From NCBI GenBank assembly GCA_014529385.2, contig CM043953.1, positions 91,455,842 through 91,519,841 of the forward strand: a stretch of 64,000 nucleotides of DNA. The letters are read 5' to 3'. The notes beneath the pieces are model-generated. The model made no database searches. It saw only the letters and a list, made by a program, of their open reading frames with translations, and was not told the DNA's origin. The position numbers were made by a program, and so were the translations under genes. This stretch comes from Adiantum capillus-veneris (Eukaryota; Streptophyta; Polypodiopsida; Polypodiales; Pteridaceae). Shown one piece after another: positions 20,697-32,156 of this stretch (position 1 is its first letter; the number at the start of each line of letters is the position of its first letter).

Positions 20697-23637
20697 CTAA
20701 CATTCCCCCCCTCCTCGGTTGGGTCGTCCCTTGGACTGAGTAGTCTTCGGGTTGACTGCTGCTGGTGAGGCAGTTTTTAAGCGTATGTAGGAATTTCTCA
20801 TATCTGATTCATCTTTCTTTTTTTGGAACTTGCAAATATTCCATGGTGACTTTGTTTTTAAGTTTGATGGCTGAGGGTGGAGAGCATCTAAGCCTTCTGC
20901 CTGCATGTCCTTGTAAAGTCTTTCTTTAGCTTGCAGTAGCTCCACCTTTATCAATGGGTAGGGCAGCGAGTGTTGATGCCATTGAGAATTGATTTGGTTG
21001 GGAGTGAGCTGAGCTACATTTACTGAGTGCAGAACTCTCAACTCCCAATCCATTGCTTCTTTCCATTCAACATCTACTTCTTGGACAATCTGCTCTTTCA
21101 GTGCATCTTCTTTAGCTTTAGAAATCTGGACCATTGGCACTTGCTCGTCTTCAATAATTGGTACTTGAAACTCTAACTCTCTTGCTAGACCTCCTCATGG
21201 CTGTGTTTCCATATCAGCAAAAACGACTGATGGTATGTTTATGATTGGTTGTTTAGAGGTTCCTGTCTCCTCTTGCGTTTTTGTATATCCCTCTCTTAGA
21301 AGTTGATTGGCTCTCTCCAAATCTTCTATTTCCTTGAGTAGTTGCTCTTCTCTTTGTACCCGCATCAATGCAAGGTCTCATCTTTGTGCTTGTTCAAGCT
21401 TCAACTCAAGTTCAAGGTCTTTGTTCCTCTTTTTGAAAGTCTTGTAGACTTCATATGCTCCCTTGATTGAGGCTACAACATGGTTTTCTCTTATCTAGCT
21501 TAGAAATACCGCTTGATCAATCATTGATTCTTTGCTTTGAGTACTGCAAGGAGGAATCGGCTACATCTAGTTGCACTTGGATCTTTTCGACTGATAGAGT
21601 AGTGGGGGTTAAAAGTTCATTGGTTACTTTAGCCAATTGTTGATCCTTTCTTTTGCATGCATCAGAGAACTTTGTCAGGAGCTCCCCCAGATCTTCCATC
21701 TCTTTCTGTCGTCTCTCCCTGGCAGTTTGGTGTTGTTCTGCTTCATTTTCTAGCTCTTTAATCTACCTTTGAAGATCTTCAATGATGTTCATTCTGTCTT
21801 CTAGCTCACCTTGTAGAGCATCTATGACTTGTTCCAGTTCTTTAGCCTTGGCACTGTGGCTAAGTGCTGTTGTTATCATCTTTTCTGTCACGAGTTACAT
21901 TTGCTTTGCATACTCATTTACCTGCATGATGATGTCATTTGTGGTTTCCAAGTCTTCAGCTTCTACTTGGGGTTGCTTAGAAGTTTCTGCTGTTTTGATT
22001 TGTGGCATTGTTCTTGGTGCATCGGTTTCTGCTTGTGGCCTAGTAGGTGGTTTGGCTGTTTCTTCTAAGTCTTGTAGCTGGTTCTCTAGATTCTTCTTGA
22101 GGCTTTGTGGATGCCTCAGCTGCTTCTGCTTGAGTTTTTGTAGAAGAAGGTCCTGCTTCAACTTTTTTTGTTTCCTTGGGTTGTTCAAAACTTGCATGCC
22201 CCTGTTGCTCAAGCTCTTTTTCCTTTGCTTCCTTGCCTTCATTGGATTTATCTGTTGGGGTGAAGGCCTTGGACTTGGCATGGGTTGATCTTCTTGTTCT
22301 ATGGTTGGTGAAGAGGGTCTTGGAGACATCTCTCCTTGTTCAGGATGTGACTCACTGTGTTGTGCAGCTTTTGCTTGTCTCTGCTTCTCAGTTGCTTCTT
22401 ATTTTTCTTTTCTTTGAGCTTCTATAGCTTTCCAAATCTTTAAAGCTTTAGCTTTAGCATACATCCGCTCTCGTAAATCCTTTGGATCCTCTGGAACCTT
22501 CTTTGTAGGTTTTTTGGTCCTTGGACCCTTGATCTCCCTTGGGATCCACTTCTCAGGGTCCACTTGCATCTTGGCGGCTTCATTCATATGCTTTCTTTTC
22601 TCTTTTAAACCTAGCTCTTTTTTGCTAAGGTTCCTCTTGGTGAGCTGCCACTGCTTTCTTCTTCATTGCTTCCCTCCTTGCCCTTGTTTCTTAATTGTCA
22701 GAGCTTTTGCTACTCTAGGCTTCATGCAAGCTTCCTGCAAATTCTTCATCTGATTTATATACTCTTTTTGTTGATCTAGTGGTTCTTGGAGATGGTTAAG
22801 CTGAGATAATCCATGTGTTAAGATCTGGGTGGGTAGCAAGTTGTCGGCGGCCATTCCAATAGCATGGTATGCTATTCTTGTTAGCACTTCTGGAGAGCCC
22901 ATATATGTTATCTTTCCCTCTTTCTTTGTTCCCTTCAGTGTTGTAAGCATGTACTCTGTGTGATCTATAGCTTGCCTTGTTGTCGACTTCAACACTTGAG
23001 TGAAAGTAGTCGCAACTGCATGATTTGGAGTTGTGTACCATGGTGGTCTCTTTGAAAGAAAGTGGAAAAATGTTGATGGTAAAGGTGAGCTAGATCCTCC
23101 ACTTGTCGTAGGATGAGATCAAAGAAGGTGCCAGCAAACAGTATCCTTGGTAAAGGTACCTGATGTTTTTCTATCCCTGGCTCGCATTGTCATACCTTAT
23201 GTTGGCAGCTTAAGTGCCTCGGCCACTATATCCTTAGTGATTACCACTTCAACTTTCTGCCCTTGCTGATCTGTGATCTGAGCCGATCTATCTTATTGCA
23301 TTGTGGATAACAATTCATATGCTTTTTAGAATTCCACTTCGCATGGCTCCTGGTCGTAGAAATCTCGAAGACCCAATCTTCTATTGGCCTCTTTGGTATC
23401 TGGCTTTGCAGTTACATCATAAACCTCCTTAGATTGCAATTGTAACTCTACTTGGTGTCCTTCTTCACTCTTGAATCTGCCAGTGAATACCGTTGTGTTT
23501 TTTTCTTCGAGTTGCTCTTTATATAGGTAGGTTGCCTTTGTTGTCTTCACTGAGCTCGGATCTAACTGGTACGGTCGAAATTCTTGTAGCTTAACTTTTT
23601 GAGACATCCCTTTCTTTGCCTTCTCAGCTGCATGCAT
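20697..23637 (-). pseudogene. Long decayed unidentified protein gene (coiled-coil / basic)
   Basis: Reading leftward from 23637, five open segments (23637-23326, 22995-22663, 22587-22399, 22329-21895, 21699-21517) all lie in one frame, separated by stop codons, so this was one reading frame of at least 700 codons; the last segment (21140-20697) is one frameshift away. The start is KKGMSQKVKLQEFRPYQLDP; a middle part has IAYHAIGMAADNLLPTQI; then a very basic Lys/Pro stretch (GPRTKKPTKKVPEDPKDLRE), a Pro/Ser segment, Gln/Lys/Glu-rich helical parts typical of coiled coils, and a basic Gly-rich end (SKGRPNRGGGEC). No enzyme motif is seen and I do not recognise the family. It may be a large-element accessory ORF or a repeated host gene. 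Confidence 0.5.
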
Positions 23638-23822
23638 TGCACCTATTAGGCGAATATAGTGTCAAAGTTAGAAAATTTTGCAAATTCCATCTGAATTGCC
23701 TTGAGCCTGAATAGTTGGCTAATGATGTCCATTTTGCTTCAAATCAATTTTGGAGCATGCATAGATGCATAGAAACATGTAGAGATCAAAATCATGCAAT
23801 CTAGGTAAAATTTGCAACAAAA

Positions 23823-24418
23823 GTAAATAATCACGATTATTTACAATTGGGGACTTTTTCCAACTTTTTGCATTTTTGACATCATAGGCTTGGAACATGT
23901 GGCATTTAGGTACTCTGAGTGAAATGTGGTCTCATTTGAGTGCACTGGGTGGAAATGGTGCCAGATTTAGGCTTCAAACTTTGAAACAGTAGATATAAAG
24001 GGATTTTGAGTTTTTGTGATCCAAATTTGATCAAAGTTGATTTGTTGGCTTGGAATACATGTACTTTGGTCCCCTAAGGTCAAAATTGCAATTTGCATCC
24101 ATTCTGGTAAAAAAGCAAATAATCGCGATTATTAACTTTGTCATCAGATTGTACATTTCTTGTTGCAAGTTGGTTCTAGGCATGATGTAGAGTCTGTGTG
24201 TGAGATATGGGGTGATTTGGATAAAAAAATGTGATAGTCAATCCAAAATTTGGACTAAAAAGCCTTTAGTGCGTTTTTTTGACAAAATCAGAGTTTTTCT
24301 TGATCATATTAGCTCATACTTGATATGTGGCATGTAATAGATGTGTAAAAGTGATAGATGAAGTGGAAAGATGAATTTCAAGCCAAAATTGCACAAAAGT
24401 AAAAATCTGATTATTTAC
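23823..24418. repeat. Palindrome-centred degenerate tandem repeat (3 units)
   Basis: Near-palindromes built of arms GTAAATAATC and GATTATTTAC lie at 23823-23844 (perfect arms), 24115-24136 and 24399-24418 (partly decayed), 292 and 284 bp apart. Sequence between them is AT-rich and shares weak blocks such as GATCCAAATTTGAT. A further half-motif (GATTATTTAC) is at about 24844. The same structure recurs at 63540-63845. It may be subrepeats in a retrotransposon LTR or an old satellite. Confidence 0.6.
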
Positions 24419-24419
24419 A

Positions 24420-26529
24420 GCAATCACCTTTTTTGCAAGAAATGACAATTTGATGACCTAAACATCTTTAATACATCTAAAACAAGTCCTAAAATGAATT
24501 TGGTAAAGTTTGGTCGTATCGGCATCACTTCGTGCTCTTGTTAAGTACGAAAGCACCGATTTTCGTGACTACTCGGCATGTAGAGTTGGTTAGTCACTTT
24601 TGAAGCTATGGATTTGTCCACTATATAGTCCTGATGCTGCTCAACTGGTTTGGGCCCATTCGGAGTCAATTTGACTTCATATGTCAGATTTGACACTTTG
24701 TAGCCTTTGAGCTGCTTTCTTCTGTTTGAGAGCTTGCCTTGACTGTTTCCATGAAACCATATAGGTACATTGTGTATAGACCTCGTCTATAAGCGGCCCG
24801 TGGAGTCAGAATCCAATTCTGGCATGTGGCAAAAACCTAGATTATTTACTTGGGACCCCCTTGACCCCTGCCAAATGGTCATCTAATGATATGAAAGTGC
24901 TCTACTATATAGGAGCATGCTATAGTTCAAGTCTCGTCCAATTCGGTTGAGCTGACAGGCCGCTATGGTCAATTTCATGTCGTAGGACTTCGTGCACAAT
25001 TGGGTTTCTAGGGTTTTTTCCTAAGCCTAGACCTGCTACCCGGCTGTATAGAAATGTTCATTGATAAGTTTAGAACTTACCCCTCATGTCTTGTGTGGGA
25101 CAACGCTGTAAATGGATGACTGTAGACTCCAAAAATCGCGCACAAAGAAGGCAGAAAGCTCTCTCCTCTAAGACTGACTAGTGGAAATGAGGTGATTTTG
25201 GGCTACTTTGGATATCTATACTCGGACTTCCCAAACTAATTTTCCCCAAAACCCCTTGTTAGTCCTATTAGGCCATGAAATCTACATAAGACTCAAAAAT
25301 TTCTTTCAATCGGATTCCGTTAGCTCATTCTACTTGCAAAAGTAGGCCTTGGCGGCCTAATTTAGGCTTCCCACTTCCATCTATCGTTTTGATTGAAAAT
25401 TTTTATGCCTATCCACCTTGTTCTTCTGATCATCAACATATCTTCACTTTCTCCATCTAAGCTCATTTGCTATTTAATATTATTTTTTCACTTGTTTATT
25501 GAAAAATCAAAGAAAATAATAAAATGCACTAAAAAAGTAAAGTGAAAAATCAGTAATTAGGAAAATCCATTGAAGAACACTATTTTTTATTGGTTTTTGG
25601 TGGATTTCTCCATTTTTAAGCTCCAAGATCAAGAAACATGATGAAAATAAGCAAAAAAGACTATTTTTTAATGTATTTTTTGATAGTATATACACTATTT
25701 ATACTCATCGATAAGATGTTATCAGTTAAAATTCTCCTGATGATGATTTTTAAAGGGAATTATGAGGTAATTTTGCAAAAAATCACATGTTAACATTCAA
25801 ATTTTTTCTCCCTCTTCAAACATTGCCCTTAATTATTGCTCTTAATTACTGAAGTTCCCTTCCACCCCTTCTAGATGGAGTATTCCAGAACGACTATTTG
25901 CATGGGTTGAACAATCGTGTCTATGCATAGCCGTGGTTGGCTCTACCATGCTTTGAAGATCAATGCAATTCAAACCAGTATGACGTGCAAGAGTTGGGGC
26001 TTGAGTAATTAACTCAAGGGTTTCTGTGGTCGAGGTTTCCTGTTGATGTTTCCCAAAGAGAAAATCTTGGTGTGTTCTTTGCTTGATTGTACTGTCAAGA
26101 TGCTTTGGCATGCTGATTTTTTAAGCTATAGGTATCAATGATGATGAGTGATGCTGAGCTTTAACTCTCCACTGGTAGCTTGGTTTTCTGTTGATGAACT
26201 GTTGTGGTTGAGTGTTTTGAGACTTAACTTTCCACTGCTTCATCGGCTTTACAATTTGTGGAGAAGATAAATGCTCCTTTTTCCTCCAAACCCAACTAGT
26301 GCTAGTTTTACTTTTGACTGATGTTTTTCTCTAAGTTGTTAGATTTGGAACTTTCTTCGGTATGGTAGATGATGTCTTGGGCACCTAAATTTGATACGGC
26401 TTGTCCTTGATTTGCGCTTTTGATACCCAAATTTGTCAGACTCCTTGCATGCTACTTGTAGCATTTGCTTGCCTAGAGGATGAAGAAGATCGATTACTTA
26501 GTGGTTTCTTTTGTGGGTAACCTTTTTAG
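24420..26529. other. Unassigned, gene-poor sequence
   Basis: No supported gene. 25440-25780 is very AT-rich. A minus-strand frame at 25842-26111 is protein-like in composition (Thr/Gln/His-rich) but unrecognised. This could be LTR or UTR sequence of the element that contained the decayed minus-strand ORF to its left. Confidence 0.35.
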
Positions 26530-28340
26530 GGTCGACTGGGAAAGCAACGGGCTTCTGGCTATGAGAGAGTTGACAGAGATAGAGGCAGCAAGATAGAAAT
26601 AGAGAGAAATTGCAACACAGATCCAACCCAACCTTGAATTCGTTCAATTTTTTTGAATTTGTGTACGAAGTGTTGTCAAAATGAATCCTCCATAATCACC
26701 AAAAATTGTAAGAACCCCTAGGTAACAATAAAATTTTGAGCACTTGCACCAAAACACGCCGGATGTCCACTGCCTAGTCCACCAATGAATCATAAATTTA
26801 GTTCATGCTAGTCTCATGCTGAAGCCATTGTTGGTGGCATGCACCCGAGACTGCAATGATCATAAGCTGGCCTTTTACCAAGTGCCAAAATCCATCCCCT
26901 TTTGCACCTGCGCTCACCCAAACCCTTCCCTTGCTATTATGTACTCATGTAATCCTACCTTGAAAAAACAATAATCCCGATGTTGATTGAGACTGAACAA
27001 ACCTGCTCTTCAACCCTCCTCCAATGCTCTATTAAGAATAAAACACGCCCACTGATCTTCTACCATGTCCGAATCCCTCCATCTGGCTTCTTCCTTGTGC
27101 ACTCCATTCAAGCTATTCTTGCCCAAGCTTCTTGTCCCTTGATGACATGCCAAGACAATGGGTTCCCATTGAAAACCTATGGGCGGCCATTGGTTCTGCC
27201 CATGCATGTATGGAGGCCATACCACCTCAAGTAACCTATAGTGGGATTACATGTCAACCAAGGAATTAATAAAGCAAAACATTTTTATCTAATAGCCTCC
27301 GACTAGCATACTTATTTGTTCAAAACACTTCTAAGCATGACATCTTTCTTCAACAACCCTTGACTAGCAATCACACTTTGAATTCTGTCACCCATGTCGA
27401 TGTTTCACATATGGCTAATAAAATTCAAAGTGCAAGCATAGATGAAAGCATTTGGAGAAAGCTCTTCCGTTCACATCCATTAAAAATTGTGTAAATCTTT
27501 CTTGGGATAGCTATGTTGGTCATATCTTGCACCCAATGCATTCCAAGTGATGACTTTTTGGATAAGGAACCCACCAAGAACTTTTTGAGGTTTCATGATA
27601 GCACCACATTAGGCATACATATCAACCTAGACATTGTCAAGTATAACATGGTTTACATATCAACCCAATCAGTACCAATAACCATATGCTCGTCTATAGA
27701 CCTCCTTGGTTAAAAAAAATCCCGACCCATATCCTTAAAACTTAATGTGGTATTCGAGGTGCATCACATTTGGCATACATATAAACCAAAGCATTGCCAA
27801 ACATTTGTTTTGGCTTAGATATCAACTCAACTAGTATTGAGAACAACATTAATGGAATTCACATCAATTTTCTCTGCTCATAGATGTCTGAGATTGGGGA
27901 GAAAACTAAATCGGCCATAAATTGAGTAGTTAATGCCCAATTCTAGCCCTATAAAGCACATGCTATAGCCCTTTCTAGGCACAAAAAAACCCCTATCAAG
28001 CTTGATCCAATTTCCCAATACACATCTCAAGGTGGATTCTTGAAATGTCTTGTATTGCCCATATCTTTCTTGTCTGAACTTCGATTGATGAGCTATAAAG
28101 ACATACATGAAGAGCATGTCAAGCACTACACTTTTGGCCTATAAAATTGCATTTTGATTGCATCACTATATCTAGTCTTGCAAGCATCAACCTAATTTTA
28201 TGGCCCCAAAACCCCACGTTAGCATACATTCTAGTCATAAAATTTGTCATAGATCATAAGATTGACAAAACTAAAAGATGCATGCAAATACTTATCTTTC
28301 ATTCAATTCTCGCTCAATGCCCGCAAAGAGGCATGACATC
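26530..28340 (-). pseudogene. Decayed PPR-like gene, copy 1
   Basis: On the minus strand, frames contain GNALVYMYAKCDAP (about 27760-27806), NALGARYDQHSYPKKDL (about 27490-27540) and LSPNAFIYACTL (about 27430-27470), matching the successive NALVDMYAKCG, NALIAGYAQHG..EAL and SPDAFTYACTL blocks of plant PLS-class PPR proteins, followed by DMGDRIQSVIASQGLLKKDV, the usual GxxIHSxIxxxG linker. Stops and frameshifts interrupt every block, so it is a pseudogene. PPR proteins are organelle-targeted RNA-binding factors for editing, splicing and stability. The region left of about 26980 is repeat copy without PPR motifs, probably downstream sequence. It is about 70-80% similar by eye to copy 2. Confidence 0.6.
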
Positions 28341-28879
28341 CCCCTCTAAACGTGCACATCCTCTGATATATGCCAATCATAGTCCCAAACTATAAGAAAA
28401 AATCTATAAACACCCTCTAAAGCATCATTTAGAAGAGCCATAAGCTCCATATCATCCTTTTCGTTGAAGAAAACCTATAGCCTATTTGTTTCATGGTTTA
28501 AAAAAGCCTCATCACAAGTTTCACACATAGGATTCTTTGGTTCGAGAAGTACTCTTTGGCCTTTTGCAACCTCCATCAAATATTTTTGAATAACAACAAC
28601 ACAAGACTCAACATGTATTTCAAAAATGATATCATTTTTTCTTTCAATCCCATCATCGTAGAAAAACCACGCAGAAATAGGAATTAAGGACTACACATCA
28701 TCTTTCACCCCCTTTGAATAGGAACCATCAATTTCAAGATCAGTTATCCATATTGTAAGCTCTGCATGAAAAGATCTTGTTAAAGACGGACTCTATACCA
28801 TGTGCTGTGGCTCCATCTTCACTCCCTCACCTCGGTCAATTTTGCTTAGGGTTCAAAAAAAATGTCAGAGTGCACAACT
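28341..28879. other. Spacer upstream of PPR copy 1
   Basis: Minus strand has short protein-like pieces (VAKGQRVLLEPKNPMCETCDEA, in parts; LMALLNDALEGVY) that could be a decayed N-terminal region, but they are not PPR motifs and I cannot assign them. Confidence 0.3.
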
Positions 28880-29323
28880 CTCCTGGGTCAATCAAAAAAG
28901 CATTGGGCTTTTGTTTGTGAGAGAGTTGAGAGAGAAAGAGGTAGCAAGATGAAAACAAAGAGAAAATTGCAACATAGAACCAACAAAACCGCGAATTTAT
29001 TCAATATCCCAATTAATGTACAAAGTATGCTGAAAATTGACCCCCAATAATCACCAAATATTGTTAAAAACCTTGGATAACAGTAAAATCTTGAGCACTG
29101 GCACCAAAACACCATGGATGCACACTACTTGGCCCACCAATGGAGCATAAATTTGGTTCATTCCTATCGCATGCTCAAGCTGTCATTGACGACAGTCACC
29201 CGAGCCCATCATGGTCACAAGTTTTCCCTATACCAAGCACCAAAATCCATCTCCTTGAGCACGTGTGCTCGCCCAAACCCTTCCGTGGTTGTTATGTCCT
29301 CATGTAATCTTTCCCTGAAAAAG
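28880..29323 (-). pseudogene. PPR-like locus copy 2, left part (downstream flank)
   Basis: Matches 26530-26960 in direct orientation, for example GAGAGAGTTGA, CACCAAAACACC and AATCCATCTCC blocks, showing a tandem duplication with a period of about 2.35 kb. It carries no PPR motifs; it is the 3' flank of the minus-strand pseudogene. It stops at AAAAG (29319-29323), the target site of element D, and resumes at 42849. Confidence 0.65.
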
Positions 29324-29579
29324 TGTGCGCTCCTTGCCACACTGTCGAAGCAAGGGACTTGCCGATACACCGTGTACGAGCCGCAGACGGCTCCAAGCAC
29401 ACAACTAGTTTAACTAGTAAGCTCAAAGAGGGAAATGGTGTGTCACTCACCGCCTTATGCTCCTGCCGTAGAGGATCCCTCGCCGCGAAGAAGAGGGAGA
29501 CGCCGCTACGCCGCGCTCAACCGCCTCGCCGCCGTCGTGCCGCCGCAACGCTCGATCGCACACACACTCTCACACACCA

Positions 29580-29623
<44 letters not shown>

Positions 29624-29875
29624 GCACACACACAAGGAGATGGTGAAGGAGAAGGTGGAGATGGAGCAAGAGCAGCTTCTATTGCACAATGAGAGAATGA
29701 CTCAATTTTAGGTTTAATTGGCTTTTATGTGAGCTCACCCCATTCACACTTGGGCGCCCATGCCGTAGAGGATTCCTCGCCGCGAAGAAGAGGGAGACGC
29801 CGCTACGCCGCGCTCAACCGCCTCGCCGCCGTCGTGCCGCCGCAACGCTCGATCGCACACACACTCTCACACACA

Positions 29876-29916
<41 letters not shown>

Positions 29917-30226
29917 GCACACACACAAGGAGATGGTGAAGGAGAAGGTGGAGATGAAGCAAGAGCAGCTTCTATTGCACAATGAGAGAATGACTCAATT
30001 TTAGGTTTAATTGGCTTTTATGTGAGCTCACCCCATTCACACTTGGGCGCCCATGCTTAGCCAACTAACCCTAGCATGTTCATGTTAGAGTGCGCCTCTC
30101 ATCAGCGATCACTCTACCTTTCCCTATTGGACCGACAAGCCCGGTGCCTGACTCTACTTAAATAAATAATACGGTTATAGTGTCCGTCGTAGGCGATAGG
30201 GTGTCCGTGAGCCACGAGGGTTAACA
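29324..30226 (-). repeat. 3' LTR of element D, with internal 297-bp tandem duplication
   Basis: 903 bp against 584 bp for the other LTR. The excess is a second copy of the segment starting TGCCGTAGAGG: unit 1 at 29464-29760, unit 2 at 29761-30056. Each unit has its own CT and CA microsatellite of different length. Unit 2 keeps GATTCCTCG as in the 5' LTR, whereas unit 1 has GATCCCTCG. Confidence 0.93.
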
Positions 30227-30241
30227 TTGCCCCCCTTCCTG
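30227..30241 (-). promoter_or_regulatory. Polypurine tract of element D
   Basis: The minus strand reads AGGAAGGGGGGCAA directly before the TGTTAACC that opens the 3' LTR, the standard plus-strand priming site. Confidence 0.8.
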
Positions 30242-31453
30242 ATGTAGATTCCGTCCTCGGAAGCTATTGAGTTGAAGCTTGGTATGTCCATGTTGTAGAG
30301 CATCTACATTTGAATTTGCAAGGCAAAGTCACTGTTTTAGCAAGCGGAATTATATGGCCATAAATCATGAGGGGAATGTAAAGTACATGTGGAAATGAGT
30401 AAATGCAAGATTTATGAAATGTTAGACTGCCATTAAGGACAAATAAATTGCACTTTGAGTAAATTAATTAATCAAGAGTTTTGAGCTTATGGGTGAGTCT
30501 ATCAATTAGTTAGCTATGACTAAGGTTAAAACAACTACTCTAGTACTAGCTAAGCTAAGAAGATTATCTAAATGCAAGATTCCCTAATTATGCTTGTCAG
30601 CTTTGATTAGCCAACTCGCTCTCACAACTGCAAACAAAAGCTTGAAATGTGAACTGTAAGCTCAATGGAAGTCTTTTAATTTTTTTTATTTTTTTTTAAT
30701 ACTTTTTTACTTTGGGTCACAATCATGTGACGTGTGTGCTTATTTTGTATGTCCGGGGTTTTTTGCTTCTCAAGGAAAAGCACCCACACTGGGAACCTCA
30801 AGGGCTCTAGTACCATAGACAATACATGTGAGTGAAGTACCAATTCAAGCCAGGATTTCTCTTCCAGCGTAAGATTTTTTATTTGTGGCACTTATGTTTT
30901 TTTTTTTTTTTTTTTTGCTTCCATTTCCTTGGTATTCTCACTAGTGTTTTTTATTGTTTGAGTGAGCAAGCCTTTCTCTGCCTAAAACATTCCTAAGGTC
31001 TCAAATACTCGGATAATTTTATTAGCTAGGCCTAGTGGTCAAGTAAATGAGTTAACCTAAAGTCACGGTCTCCTAATCTCCAGGCTCATCCATAAGATTA
31101 AACTAGAGTTCAATCAACTTAAGCAAAGACAAATTTATACATCTATAATGGCAGATAACAATCATAACTATTGCACTCAAACAAAGAATGAAAAATCATT
31201 ATTAGCAATTACACATATCCACCAACATGAATCATGGAAAGTAGTACACCTGGAGGTATGGAGTGGCTCATTTCGTTGAAGCAGATGTCCTCAGCCATGT
31301 GGATGGAGATCCATATAAGTCCTACCTAACACATCCAAAAACAGGCACTATACCTCTAGGAGGCATGTTAGTGTGAAAAATTAAAACTCCTAAAAAACAA
31401 ACTCAAAACACAATCTAGACCCCTAACCTACCTATCTATCACCCCTTTTAGAA
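30242..31453 (-). other. Element D untranslated 3' region
   Basis: Between the extra ORF and the polypurine tract. AT-rich, with poly-T tracts on the plus strand at about 30688-30698 and 30897-30915. No supported gene; a 71-codon frame at 30676-30891 has no recognisable content. Confidence 0.55.
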
Positions 31454-31876
31454 TCAAGGAAAGAGGATATTATATAAACCGGGTGGCCACCCTAAGGCTA
31501 GGCCTCTATCCTCATCATCTAGATAAATAAAATCGTTGTCCGTGAGGCCATAGTCTTCCTCGGTCTCTATTAGTTCCTCTTCATCATCCTCTTGTGCAAG
31601 CATGCTAATCAAGAACCTCGCGATGCGTGGATACTCATCTTGTGCAAAAGAATAAGCATGTGCCATTGGAGACACATTCGCTACTGGGTAGGGATCACTA
31701 GTTAGCCATAGACGTATCAGCCATTCTAATTCCTCAAAATTTCTCTCACATGCAAGGCTCTCTATCAAATCCCATTCGCAAGAAAGTATAGGGTAGCATA
31801 CGTAGAACACTCGAGGAAAAGACAAGGGGTACCTTTCATCAAAAATAGAAGTGCATGCCTCTGGTGAAGTAGCCAT
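31454..31876 (-). CDS. Extra ORF of element D, between pol and 3' LTR
   Basis: A 140-codon frame starting at ATG 31876 (MATSPEACTS), same strand as gag-pol and about 280 bp beyond its stop. The middle is rich in aromatic and hydrophobic residues (YPLSFPRVFYVCYPILSCEW, ELEWLIRLWL); the C-terminal third is strongly acidic (EDDEEELIETEEDYG, YLDDEDRG), ending GWPPGLYNILF. No signal peptide, long membrane helix or known domain is visible, so an envelope role is not supported. The position matches the extra-ORF slot of Athila and some Tat elements. It would need a spliced or separate transcript. Family not recognised; could also be a captured host fragment. Confidence 0.5.
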   Translation of the reverse strand: MATSPEACTSIFDERYPLSFPRVFYVCYPILSCEWDLIESLACERNFEELEWLIRLWLTSDPYPVANVSPMAHAYSFAQDEYPRIARFLISMLAQEDDEEELIETEEDYGLTDNDFIYLDDEDRGLALGWPPGLYNILFP

Positions 31877-32156
31877 TTCTGACAAGACAGATAGATTTGG
31901 TTAGGCTTTTAAAACATAAGAGTTGTTTTTGTGTGTTGCTTGAATTGACACGGTGAATTTGGACTTATATGTAAGATCTGATAGGGTGCTCTCTCGTTGC
32001 TAGTCGCTCTTGCTCTTTACTATTTTTGTTTTTTGTGAGTATAAGGCTATATATATACATTCCCTAAGATTGGAATTGAGAGGTCAGGGAGGAAGGTTGA
32101 GAGGGGAGCGAGTGAATGATTGATGTTAGCAAACACTCCTCCCTTCCTTGGGTAGA

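Noticed and set aside
21782-22288. 168-codon plus-strand Cys/Phe/Ser-rich frame
   Set aside because: It is the antisense of the minus-strand Lys/Gln-rich decayed ORF; its composition is the mirror of that frame.
29323-30004. Arg/Ala-rich frames in the D LTRs resembling a protein gene
   Set aside because: They follow from a GC-rich LTR segment and microsatellite; repeated at 42108-42626 only because of the second LTR.
31454-31876. Calling the extra element D ORF an envelope protein
   Set aside because: No signal peptide, transmembrane helix or cleavage motif is visible; position alone is not enough.
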